NCBI GenBank assembly: GCA_946534455.1 | Contig: CAMNCR010000188.1 | Location: forward strand, 1 to 17,460 | DNA from: an uncultured Clostridia bacterium | GTDB taxonomy: Bacteria > Bacillota > Clostridia > Christensenellales > Aristaeellaceae | DNA length: 17,460 nt | Reading direction: 5' to 3' | In this document: positions 1 through 7,073 of the stretch, piece by piece | Numbering within the stretch: the stretch's first letter is position 1 | Layout: the number at the start of each line of letters is the position of its first letter | Notes under the pieces: model-generated | Database searches by the model: none | Told to the model about the DNA's origin: nothing | What the model saw: only the letters and a program-made list of their open reading frames with translations | Position numbers and translations under genes: made by a program

Positions 1-267
1 GTCGGTGGCCGGCGCGGGGGTGTAGGTCGCCAGGGCCGCGATGACCTCTCCCGGGAAGCACAGCGCGCCGCAGTAGGGGCAGTATCCGTCCCCGGTGTAG
101 CCCTCCACCCCGGGGCCGGGATCCTGCCGCCCCTCAAAAGTCAGATCGGAAAAGAAGACCTGATCCAGATAATGATCGCAGGCGGCCTGCGCGGAGGGCA
201 GAGCGGGAAGCAGAAAAAGCGCAAACAGAACGGGCAGCAGCGCCCGGGCGATTCCTTTCTTTTTCAT
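1..267 (-). CDS. Secreted protein with GYTGD/CxxC motif, 5' part only
   Basis: The open frame runs from an ATG at 267-265 to the left edge, giving 89 visible residues with no stop. GGAGGA stands about seven bases before the ATG, and a good promoter lies upstream (305-333). Residues 1-29 form a classical signal peptide: three lysines, a hydrophobic Leu/Phe/Val core, then an Ala-Gln-Ala-like signal peptidase I site just before Cys30. The position -3 residue is Gln, so a lipobox is unlikely. Residues 30-75 resemble a repeat common in secreted Firmicutes proteins: Cys-Asp-His, about 25 residues, GYTGD at 56-60, then Cys63-x2-Cys66-Gly and a 'G-x-VI-x-AL' ending. From memory of that repeat the expected form is 'GYTGD-x2-C-x2-CG'; here it is close. 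Protein identity and function are unknown, and the rest lies outside the window. The gene is divergent from the GT-C gene at 475. Confidence 0.75.
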   Translation of the reverse strand, partial: MKKKGIARALLPVLFALFLLPALPSAQAACDHYLDQVFFSDLTFEGRQDPGPGVEGYTGDGYCPYCGALCFPGEVIAALATYTPAPATD

Positions 268-304
268 GGCGTGTCCTCCGGGAGGCGTGAAATTGTACGG
301 AAAT

Positions 305-333
305 ATTGTACATCGAAGCCTTCGGGCCTTCAA
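305..333 (-). promoter_or_regulatory. Predicted sigma-A-type promoter for the leftward secreted-protein gene
   Basis: Read on the minus strand, TTGAAG (333-328) is followed by a 17-base spacer and TACAAT (310-305), matching the consensus at four and five of six positions. The start codon at 267 would then follow a leader of about 30 bases. A second TACAAT copy sits at 297-292 without a fitting -35 box. Confidence 0.6.
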
Positions 334-371
334 GACCCAAGATATGGGGCCGGGCGGACCCGGGGAACCGA

Positions 372-389
372 CGGCCCCGGGCGGGGCCG
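372..389. repeat. GC-rich inverted repeat between divergent promoters
   Basis: CGGCCCC at 372-378 and GGGGCCG at 383-389 are exact inverted repeats around a four-base centre, GGGC. The dyad lies between the leftward promoter (305-333) and the rightward promoter (391-420), ending one base before the rightward -35 box. It could be a regulator site shared by both promoters. It could also be a chance product of G+C-rich DNA. Confidence 0.35.
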
Positions 390-390
390 G

Positions 391-420
391 TTGCCGCCCC
401 GGGGGAGAATATGCTATACT
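391..420 (+). promoter_or_regulatory. Predicted promoter for the GT-C membrane protein gene
   Basis: TTGCCG (391-396) is followed by an 18-base spacer and TATACT (415-420), matching the consensus at four and five of six positions. Transcription would begin near 427. That rules out the long upstream extension of the open frame back to 172 and supports a start at 475 or later. Confidence 0.55.
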
Positions 421-474
421 GGGAGCCAGAACAGGCGTCCGGGGGCATCCGGGCGCGGAAAGGGACGGCGCGGC

Positions 475-2652
475 GTGGAAAAACGGATCAGGGGAGGCAG
501 CGCGCTGAAGCTCCATGGGGAAAGCGTGCTGCTCATGGGCGTGTATTCGCTGGTGCTGCTGGCCTCCTGCCTCCAGTGGGGCAGCGGCGGCGCGGTGTCC
601 CGGGCGGTTTCCTTCGGCCTCGCGGCGGCGGCGCTGATCGCCCTGGGCGTGCTGGGGCGCGGCCGGGTGCGGGTGGAGGGGCCCCGCCTCTCCTGGGCGG
701 ACGCGGTGCCCCTGCTGCTGTTTCTCTGGCTGTATGTGAGCCGGATGCCGATTCCCGATCTGGCCTGGGATACGGAGAATTATCATATCTATGCCCAGGA
801 GAGCCTGATGCGGGATCCCTTCGGCATGGATTACTTTCCCGTTCGCTCCATCAATCTGAACATGCTCATCCTGGGAGAGCTGGTGGCCGGCGCCTTCCGC
901 CATCTGCTGGGCTATCGCCTGGGCACGGTGTATACCCTGCTGGTCATGGCGGTGGCCTATTTCCAGGTGAAGCGCCTGCTGCGCCTGCTGGGCGTCCGCT
1001 GGCGGGAGGGCTGGGTGGCCCTGGCCGCCGCCGCCGCGGTGCTGGCGGACGGGATGGTGCTGCTCATGGGCAGCTATTATGTGGATACGCTGTCGGTGCC
1101 GCTGATTCTGGAGGCGCTGCTCTTCCTGCTGCGGGAGGAGGAGAACCCCGGCAGGGCGGCGCTGTGGCTGGGGTATGTGGCGGGAATGGCCGTGTCCCTG
1201 AAGCTCAGCAACGCCTATCTGGCGGTGATCCTGGCGGCGGTATGGCTCGTGCGCCGGTGGAAGGGGCTGCGCTTCTCCCGGGTGCTGGGCGCGGCGTGCA
1301 TGGCGGTGCTGCCCCTGGCGCTGTTCCTGGTCCGGGGCTGGGTCTATGCGGCCAATCCGGTCTTCCCCTATGCCAATGAGCTCTTCCATTCTCCCTATTT
1401 CTTTGATGAGATTTCGGTGAACGAGTTTGCGGATCTGAACGGCCGCTTCGGGCCGGAAACCTGGCAGCAGGCGCTGCTCTGGCCGGTGTATATTCTTTCC
1501 CATCCGAAGCGCATGTCCGATGAGCTGTTCACCACCGGGCGGCTGCTCATCAGCCAGGTGGCCATGGTGGGCGCCCTGGGGGTCGGGCTCCGGCAGAGGG
1601 ATCGCCGGCTCTGGGGCTTCGCCCTTCTGTACGCGGCGTTTTACGGCGTCTATCTGGGCCCCCTGCAGGGCTATCTGCGCTATATCGTGGCGCTGGATCT
1701 CATGGGCGCGGCCCTGACCTGCGCCCTGGCGGCGGCCTGCCTGCGGGGCACGGGGCTGCGCGCGCTCCGGGTCTGCGCGGCGGGGGTGCTCTCGCTGGCG
1801 CTGGCCGGGCAGACCGGCTGGCTCCTCTGGCAGAATCAGACCTCGCCCGCGGAAACCGCGGAGCGCCAGCCGCTGCTGGCGGACCCGGCGGACTGGGCGG
1901 CGGGGCTGCAATGGGTGGGCCGGGACCGGGGAGAGGCCATCGATCCCGCGGTGACCGGCCAGGTGGATGCCTGGATCGCGCCGCTGATGGGCGCCAGCTA
2001 TGAGGTGCTGATCGATCCGAACAAGCCCCTGTACGGCGTGGGCTCGCAGGTGCTTTCCACCCCCGAGACGGAGGAGCAGCAGATGATCCTCTTCCAGCAG
2101 GCCCGGGAGGAGGGCCGGCGCCTGTGGTGCGCCGTGAGCAGCTGGGCGGCCGATGAACAGATTCTGACCCTGAACCGGTACGGCTTCCGGGTCGTCAACG
2201 CCCGGCCCGTGCATACGAACTGCACCCCCGTCCGGATCGATCCCATGCTGCTGGAATGCGAATGGGTCGGCCGGGAGGGGGACGACGCCTACTCCCCCGC
2301 CGCCACCACCTGGACCATCGTGGACACGGATCTCTCCGCCTGGCGGGCGGTGACGGTGGCCGTGTCCATGAGCGGCAACGTCAGCAAATGGCCGGAGGAG
2401 GAGGCGCACACCTTTGTGGTGGAGCTCCTGGACGCGGAGGGCCATCTGGTGGAGCGGCTGGATCCGCTGGTGCTGCGCTATACGGATGAATCGGTGCAGC
2501 TCCGCCTGGAGGATCTGGAGGCCCGGGGCATCCGCACGCTGCGGATCTATCCGGACGGGGAGCCGCTGCCCGGAGCGCTCCTGATCGTCCAGCACAGCGG
2601 GGAGCTGACCGACAGCGGCCTGGCCGCCTGGATGGATCAGAAATACCGGTAG
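475..2652 (+). CDS. Polytopic GT-C-type membrane protein, probable glycosyltransferase
   Basis: About 725 residues. The first 450 or so carry many hydrophobic segments. The segment after the first two or three has an acidic motif, Asp99-Thr-Glu101-Asn-Tyr-His, and then an amphipathic stretch, as in the first large external loop of GT-C glycosyltransferases (ArnT, PMT and mannosyltransferase types), which take sugars from polyprenyl-phosphate carriers. The family assignment rests on topology and this loop, so substrate and acceptor are unknown. Residues from about 455 to the end form a soluble, probably extracytoplasmic tail rich in predicted beta structure. The frame is open back to 172, but the promoter at 391-420 argues for a later start. 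GTG at 475 has AAGGGA nine bases upstream. Alternatives are CTG at 505 behind GGGGAGG (491-497) and ATG at 535. There is no terminator before the next promoter, so read-through into the arabinofuranosidase gene is possible. Confidence 0.72.
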   Translation: MEKRIRGGSALKLHGESVLLMGVYSLVLLASCLQWGSGGAVSRAVSFGLAAAALIALGVLGRGRVRVEGPRLSWADAVPLLLFLWLYVSRMPIPDLAWDTENYHIYAQESLMRDPFGMDYFPVRSINLNMLILGELVAGAFRHLLGYRLGTVYTLLVMAVAYFQVKRLLRLLGVRWREGWVALAAAAAVLADGMVLLMGSYYVDTLSVPLILEALLFLLREEENPGRAALWLGYVAGMAVSLKLSNAYLAVILAAVWLVRRWKGLRFSRVLGAACMAVLPLALFLVRGWVYAANPVFPYANELFHSPYFFDEISVNEFADLNGRFGPETWQQALLWPVYILSHPKRMSDELFTTGRLLISQVAMVGALGVGLRQRDRRLWGFALLYAAFYGVYLGPLQGYLRYIVALDLMGAALTCALAAACLRGTGLRALRVCAAGVLSLALAGQTGWLLWQNQTSPAETAERQPLLADPADWAAGLQWVGRDRGEAIDPAVTGQVDAWIAPLMGASYEVLIDPNKPLYGVGSQVLSTPETEEQQMILFQQAREEGRRLWCAVSSWAADEQILTLNRYGFRVVNARPVHTNCTPVRIDPMLLECEWVGREGDDAYSPAATTWTIVDTDLSAWRAVTVAVSMSGNVSKWPEEEAHTFVVELLDAEGHLVERLDPLVLRYTDESVQLRLEDLEARGIRTLRIYPDGEPLPGALLIVQHSGELTDSGLAAWMDQKYR

Positions 2653-2686
2653 GACGCCCCTCGGAAGAAAAACCCGCAGGAAAGGC

Positions 2687-2715
2687 TTGACAAGCATGCC
2701 GGGGCATGCTATCCT
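2687..2715 (+). promoter_or_regulatory. Strong predicted promoter of the arabinofuranosidase gene
   Basis: A perfect TTGACA (2687-2692) is followed by a 17-base spacer and TATCCT (2710-2715), four of six to consensus. Transcription should begin near 2722, leaving a leader of about 70 bases before the ATG at 2791. The whole spacer plus the first -10 base is a perfect palindrome, listed separately. Confidence 0.7.
2693..2710. promoter_or_regulatory. Perfect 18-bp palindrome filling the promoter spacer, probable operator
   Basis: AGCATGCC at 2693-2700 and GGCATGCT at 2703-2710 are exact inverted repeats around GG. The element occupies all 17 bases between the -35 and -10 boxes and the first base of the -10 box. 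It lies upstream of the transcription start, so it cannot act as an RNA hairpin in this transcript. A dimeric repressor bound here would block RNA polymerase. The regulator is not in the window. Confidence 0.6.
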
Positions 2716-2728
2716 GCTCCCGAACAGG

Positions 2729-2744
2729 ACATTAACGATAATGT
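2729..2744. promoter_or_regulatory. Second dyad near the transcription start, possible LacI-type operator
   Basis: ACATTA (2729-2734) and TAATGT (2739-2744) are exact inverted repeats around ACGA, so 14 of 16 positions are symmetric about a central CG. This A+T-rich dyad stands out from its G+C-rich surroundings. It lies about 8-23 bases after the predicted transcription start, where repressors of sugar-use genes often bind. A CG centre is typical of LacI-family operators. The regulator itself is inferred, not seen. Confidence 0.5.
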
Positions 2745-2790
2745 TGGCAGGCATTTCCCGGGCAGAACCGCTTCTGAAGGAGGACAGACA

Positions 2791-4299
2791 ATGAAAAAGG
2801 CGACACTGATCATGGATCGGGATTTCACCATCGGGCAGGTGGATCCCCGGCTGTACGGATCCTTTATCGAGCACCTGGGCCGCGCGGTGTACGGCGGCAT
2901 CTATGAGCCCGGCCACCCCACGGCGGATGAGTACGGCTTCCGGCAGGATGTCATCGAAAAGGTGCGGGAGCTGGGCATTCCGATCGTCCGCTATCCCGGC
3001 GGCAACTTTGTTTCCGGCTTCAACTGGGAGGATTCCGTCGGTCCCCGGGAGCAGCGGCCGAAGCGGCTGGATCTGGCCTGGTCCACCACGGAGACCAATG
3101 AGGTGGGCCTGCATGAATTCGCCGCGTGGGCGAAAAAGGCGAATTCGGACATCATGTATGCCGTGAATCTGGGCACCCGCGGCCCGGACGCGGCCCGGAA
3201 CGTGGTCGAATACGCCAATCATCCCTCCGGCAGCTACTGGTCCGATCTGCGGATCCGCAACGGCGCGAAGGATCCCTTCGGCATCAAGCTCTGGTGCCTG
3301 GGCAACGAGATGGACGGCCCCTGGCAGATGTGCCACAAGACCGCCTATGAATACGGCCGCACCGCGAACGAGGCCGCGAAGATGATGAAGTGGGTGGATC
3401 CCAGCATCGAGGTGGTCGCCTGCGGCAGCGCGGCGCACGATATGCCCACCTACGGCGCCTGGGAATATCAGATGCTGGATGAGTGCTACGAAAACGTGGA
3501 CTACGTATCCCTCCACCGGTATTACGGCAATCCGACCGGGGACACGCCCGGCTTCCTGGCCCGGGCCATGGACCTGGACGACTTTATCCGGGAGGTCGTG
3601 GCCATCTGTGACGCGGTGGGCGGCAAGAAGCACGCGAAGAAGAAGCTGAACCTCTCCTTCGACGAGTGGAACATCTGGTATCACTCCAGCGAGCAGGACA
3701 AGGAGGTCTGGAAGGCGGACCGGTGGGGCCGGGCGCTGCCGCTGCTGGAGGACGTGTATAACTTTGAGGACGCCCTGCTGGCGGGCAGCATCCTGATCAC
3801 CTTCCTGAAGAACGCGGACCGGGTCAAGGTGGCCTGCCTGGCGCAGCTGGTGAATGTCATCGCCCCCATCATGACCCGCAACGGAGGCGGCGTCTGGGCG
3901 CAGACCATCTTCTATCCCATGATGCACGCCAGCCGCTACGGCCGGGGCACGGCCCTGCGCCCGCTGCTGAACTCGCCGGTCTATGGCTGCAGGGACTATG
4001 ACAGGGTGCCGCTGGTGGATGCCGCGGCGACCCTGGCGGAGGACGGCAGCGTGACCATCTTTGCCGTCAACCGGGATCTGCAGGAGGACATTCTGCTGGA
4101 GGGCGATCTCCGCGCCTTCGGCGATCTGCGGATCGCGGAGCACATCGTGCTGCATCACGACGATGTCAACGCGGTCAACACCGAGGAGCATCCCAATGAG
4201 GTGGCGCCGACCCGGGGCCAGGGCGGCAAGCTGGCGGACGGCCGGCTGGAAATCGCGCTCCCGGCGCTCTCCTGGAATGTGATCCGCCTGACAAAGTAA
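2791..4299 (+). CDS. abfA: Alpha-L-arabinofuranosidase, GH51
   Basis: 502 residues, the usual length of bacterial GH51 enzymes, which release terminal alpha-L-arabinofuranosyl units from arabinan, arabinoxylan or their oligosaccharides with retention of configuration. The N-terminal catalytic barrel shows the family's hallmark segments: YGSFIEHLGRAVYGG near residue 27, NFVSGFNWEDSVGPR near 72, WCLGNEMDGPW with the acid/base Glu173, and LSFDEWNIWY with the nucleophile Glu292. These two positions lie within two residues of those in the well-studied Geobacillus enzyme. Residues from about 390 to the end fit the C-terminal beta-sandwich domain. There is no signal peptide, so the enzyme should act in the cytoplasm on imported oligosaccharides. 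AAGGAGG (2777-2783) stands seven bases before the ATG. The gene is monocistronic: its own promoter with two dyads lies before it and an intrinsic terminator follows. No transporter or regulator is adjacent. Confidence 0.96.
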   Translation: MKKATLIMDRDFTIGQVDPRLYGSFIEHLGRAVYGGIYEPGHPTADEYGFRQDVIEKVRELGIPIVRYPGGNFVSGFNWEDSVGPREQRPKRLDLAWSTTETNEVGLHEFAAWAKKANSDIMYAVNLGTRGPDAARNVVEYANHPSGSYWSDLRIRNGAKDPFGIKLWCLGNEMDGPWQMCHKTAYEYGRTANEAAKMMKWVDPSIEVVACGSAAHDMPTYGAWEYQMLDECYENVDYVSLHRYYGNPTGDTPGFLARAMDLDDFIREVVAICDAVGGKKHAKKKLNLSFDEWNIWYHSSEQDKEVWKADRWGRALPLLEDVYNFEDALLAGSILITFLKNADRVKVACLAQLVNVIAPIMTRNGGGVWAQTIFYPMMHASRYGRGTALRPLLNSPVYGCRDYDRVPLVDAAATLAEDGSVTIFAVNRDLQEDILLEGDLRAFGDLRIAEHIVLHHDDVNAVNTEEHPNEVAPTRGQGGKLADGRLEIALPALSWNVIRLTK

Positions 4300-4314
4300 G
4301 AACCCCCCATACAG

Positions 4315-4350
4315 AACGCTCCCCCGCCGGTCCGGCGGGGGAGCGTTTTA
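4315..4350 (+). terminator. Intrinsic terminator after abfA
   Basis: A perfect 14-bp stem (4315-4328 paired with 4334-4347) has a five-base loop GGTCC and a T-rich tail, TTTTATT, from 4346. It starts 15 bases after the abfA stop codon. It lies 10 bases beyond the convergent ppk1 stop and may also help end ppk1 transcripts, but the minus-strand side has only a weak T tract. Confidence 0.9.
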
Positions 4351-4357
4351 TTCAGGA

Positions 4358-6517
4358 TCAGGAGTGAATCAGGTGCTTCAGCCAGCCGCGGAGGCCGTGC
4401 CGGGGCGCCTCGGTCTGTTCCGGTTCCGGCGGCGTCTCCGCGGGGGCCTCCGGCTCCGGCGCCTTCAGGACGCATTTGCGCTCGCTGAAAATCTGGTACA
4501 GGTTTTCCTGGGAGGAGGTGCCCTCCCCGTCCCCGGTCCGGAGATAGGTTCCGTCGGGCTGCATCTGCCAGCTCTTTTCCCGGTCGGCGCGCAGGGCGTT
4601 CAGAATGATGTTGAGCTGCTCCCGGGTATCCGGCGTCACGGCCTCCACAAAGGCCTCCACCCGGCGCTCCAGGTTCCGGTTCAGCAGGTCGCCCGAGCCG
4701 ATGAAGAGGCGCTGCTCCGCCCCCTCGCCGAAGCTGAAGATCCGGGAGTGCTCCAGATACCGGCCGATGGTGCTGGAGACGGTGATGTTTTCCGTCAGCC
4801 CGGGCACCCCGGGCAGCAGGGAGCAGATGCCGCGGATGAACAGCTCCACCCGCACGCCGGCCTGGGAGCATTCGATCAGCTTGTCCATGATCTCCTGATT
4901 GTTCAGCGCGTTGACCTTGATGGCCACCCGGCCGGCCTCGCCCTTTTCCAGCTCCCGGTTCAGCATCTCCAGCACCCGGGGCTTGAAGCTCATCGGGGCG
5001 ATCCACATCTCCCGGGCCTCCGGCGGCACCTCGCCCAGCGCCAGGGCCGCGAAGGCCGCCTCCGCGTCGCGCCCCACGCCCTCCCGGGCGGTGATCAGGG
5101 ACAGGTCGGTATACTGCTCGCCGGTGACCTCGTTGTAGTTGCCGGTGCCCACCTGGGTGATGCGGCGCAGCTGCCCGTCATGCTCCAGGGTGATGACGCA
5201 CAGCTTGCTGTGCACCTTATGATCCGGCAGGCCGTAGATGACGCGGCAGCCGGCATCCTCCAGCATTTCGGAATAGTCGATGTTGTTCTGCTCGTCAAAG
5301 CGGGCGCGCAGCTCCAGCAGGCACAGCACGTCCTTGCCCCGGTCGGCGGCATAGGCCAGCGCGGCGGCAATCTTGCTGCTGGCGGACATGCGGTACAGGG
5401 TGATCTTGATGGACTGCACCTCCGGATTGTCCGCGGCCTCGTAGATCAGATCCACGAAGGAAAGCATGCTCTGGAAGGGAAAGGCCATCAGCAGATCCTG
5501 CTTTTCGATGTAGGCGAAGAACTCCCCCTTCTGCAGGCCGATGCTCCGGGCGGGCCGGCGCTCGGGATAGCGGAAGGAGGCGGGCCCGCTGATGCAGGAG
5601 CGGAAGGAAAGATCGAAGGGAATGTTCTGCACGAACACCCGGCTTTCCGGCACGTGCAGCTTCTTGATCAGCAGGGAGCGGAAGGGCTCCGTCAGCTTGC
5701 CGACGATGCGGGCGCGCACCGCCATCTCCCGCTTCCGCTTGCTGAGCATGCCGGACATCTTGTCCCGCAGGTCGTCGTCCGCCTGAATTTCGTCCTTGGT
5801 CAGAAACACGTCCGCGTTCCGGGTCAGATCCACGACCACGGACTGGACCACGACCTCCTTTTTCAGCAGCAGCGGCAGAAAATGGCGCACCAGCTGGTCC
5901 GTCAGCACGATCTTCTGGCAGCCGTCGATTTCAAAGCTCTGATAGGCCGGCAGGCGGTGCAGCGGAATGATGCACAGCTTCTGCTCGGCGCTGCTGCGCC
6001 CCAGCAGCGCGACGATGTGGGTCTCCCCGCTCCACAGGAAGGGAAGCGGCTGATCGATGCTGATGATCTTGGGAAACAGCAGATCCCGGATGTCGCCGAA
6101 CAGCTTCTTGCTCATCAGCTCATCGATCTTGCTGATCTTCCGGAAGTCCAGCACCTCAACCCGGTTGGCCTTCAGCTCGTCCCGCACGGTCTTCCAGATG
6201 TTTTCCAGCATGGTCTGCTGCTCCCGGGTGATGCGCAGGATCTCGCTGATCTGGGTTTCGGGCAGCATGTGGGTCAGGGGATCGGGGGTGTCCGGCGTCA
6301 GCAGGGCGCGATGGGTCAGGATGCCGATGCGCACCCGGAAGAACTCATCCAGGTTGGACTGATAGATCATCAGAAACTTCAGCCGCTCCAGCAGCGGGAC
6401 GTTCGGATCGGCGGCCTCCAGCAGCACGCGCCGGTTGAACTCCAGCCAGCTGAGTTCCCGGTTGATGAAAACCTTCTCGGTGGAATCCGTCTTCTTTTTT
6501 TTCTCCTTGGGTGCCAT
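4358..6517 (-). CDS. ppk1: Polyphosphate kinase 1 (PPK1)
   Basis: 719 residues, slightly longer than the E. coli enzyme. PPK1 reversibly transfers the terminal ATP phosphate to inorganic polyphosphate and is usually peripheral to the inner face of the membrane. The N-terminal domain begins with the typical FINRELSWLEFNRRVL and YQSNLDEFFRVR segments. The two phospholipase-D-like catalytic halves carry the key histidines: His436 in DHKVHSKL, the expected autophosphorylated residue, and His590 in YLEHSRIF. GTGNYNE and RNLERRVE, both family signatures, are also present. The last 40 or so residues form a Pro/Glu-rich linker ending in a short basic helix, an extension not needed for catalysis. AAGGAA lies about 11 bases before the ATG at 6517, and a separate promoter is predicted at 6601-6629. 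It lies downstream of the polysaccharide operon on the same strand, but its own promoter suggests independent control. No exopolyphosphatase gene is next to it. Confidence 0.96.
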   Translation of the reverse strand: MAPKEKKKKTDSTEKVFINRELSWLEFNRRVLLEAADPNVPLLERLKFLMIYQSNLDEFFRVRIGILTHRALLTPDTPDPLTHMLPETQISEILRITREQQTMLENIWKTVRDELKANRVEVLDFRKISKIDELMSKKLFGDIRDLLFPKIISIDQPLPFLWSGETHIVALLGRSSAEQKLCIIPLHRLPAYQSFEIDGCQKIVLTDQLVRHFLPLLLKKEVVVQSVVVDLTRNADVFLTKDEIQADDDLRDKMSGMLSKRKREMAVRARIVGKLTEPFRSLLIKKLHVPESRVFVQNIPFDLSFRSCISGPASFRYPERRPARSIGLQKGEFFAYIEKQDLLMAFPFQSMLSFVDLIYEAADNPEVQSIKITLYRMSASSKIAAALAYAADRGKDVLCLLELRARFDEQNNIDYSEMLEDAGCRVIYGLPDHKVHSKLCVITLEHDGQLRRITQVGTGNYNEVTGEQYTDLSLITAREGVGRDAEAAFAALALGEVPPEAREMWIAPMSFKPRVLEMLNRELEKGEAGRVAIKVNALNNQEIMDKLIECSQAGVRVELFIRGICSLLPGVPGLTENITVSSTIGRYLEHSRIFSFGEGAEQRLFIGSGDLLNRNLERRVEAFVEAVTPDTREQLNIILNALRADREKSWQMQPDGTYLRTGDGEGTSSQENLYQIFSERKCVLKAPEPEAPAETPPEPEQTEAPRHGLRGWLKHLIHS

Positions 6518-6600
6518 AAACAGATCATTCCTTCTATGATGTTGCTGGGAAGGGGAAACGACGGGCGCCGCCCGCGCCGGGGGACGCTCTGCTGCCTCTG

Positions 6601-6629
6601 ATTGTACGACATCCGGCGCGGGAAATCAA
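6601..6629 (-). promoter_or_regulatory. Predicted promoter of ppk1
   Basis: On the minus strand, TTGATT (6629-6624) is followed by a 17-base spacer and TACAAT (6606-6601), matching the consensus at four and five of six positions. The leader would be about 75 bases. The -35 box begins 19 bases after the stop of the preceding GtrA-like gene, and no terminator is visible between them, so operon read-through may add to ppk1 expression. Confidence 0.6.
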
Positions 6630-6647
6630 TCCGGAGCCGCGGGGATC

Positions 6648-7073
6648 TCAGCCGCGCCGCAGAATCCGGCGCTTGGTGACATAGTTCCAGACCATGACCA
6701 GGAAGGTGGCCAGCACCTTGTTGAGCACGTAGAGGCTGACGGCGAAGGAGAAAACGGTGAACAGCACCGCGTCCTCCCCCCACAGCACGCGGAAGAGGAG
6801 CATCAGCCCCTCGTTGAGCACCAGCCCGACGGCGCTGGTCAGAAAAAAGCCCATGCGGGCTTTCTGGCTCTGCCGGCGCGCGCCGTGGAAGACCCACAGC
6901 ACGCACAGCAGATAGTTCACGATCACCGAGAGCACGAAGGCGATGGGCGTGGCGATCAGGGTGTCCAGCCCCAGCCCTTCCCGCAGAAGGATGAGCGTCG
7001 CCAGCTCCACCAGAAAGCCGGCCGCGCCGGCCACGGCGAAGCGGAGCAGCTCCAGCAGCCGGTCCTTACGCAT
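6648..7073 (-). CDS. GtrA-family four-helix membrane protein
   Basis: 141 residues with four hydrophobic helices (about 10-30, 38-62, 75-95 and 102-128) separated by short basic loops, plus the FAVAGAAGFLVEL beginning and the Asn-Tyr of helix 2 (VIVNYLLCVLWVF) that are typical of GtrA/DPMS proteins. Family members are thought to flip or help flip polyprenyl-phosphate-linked sugars across the membrane for a GT-C transferase. The start ATG overlaps the end of the preceding glycosyltransferase gene by eight bases (ATGCGTAA), so the two are translationally coupled and probably work together. This is the last gene of the apparent operon. The exact transport role is family knowledge and has not been proven for all members. 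Confidence 0.88.
   Translation of the reverse strand: MRKDRLLELLRFAVAGAAGFLVELATLILLREGLGLDTLIATPIAFVLSVIVNYLLCVLWVFHGARRQSQKARMGFFLTSAVGLVLNEGLMLLFRVLWGEDAVLFTVFSFAVSLYVLNKVLATFLVMVWNYVTKRRILRRG

Noticed and set aside
172..474. Upstream extension of the GT-C frame to ATG 172
   Set aside because: It would cross both divergent promoters and the 5' end of the secreted-protein gene, has no suitable ribosome binding site, and encodes a low-complexity Arg/Gly-rich stretch before the first membrane helix.
4364..6601. 745-residue plus-strand open frame covering ppk1
   Set aside because: It is an exact mirror of ppk1 codon bias and includes no known domain. The minus strand encodes a complete PPK1 with both catalytic histidines.
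6630..6660. Possible terminator after the GtrA-like gene
   Set aside because: Only a 5-bp GC stem can be formed and no T tract follows.
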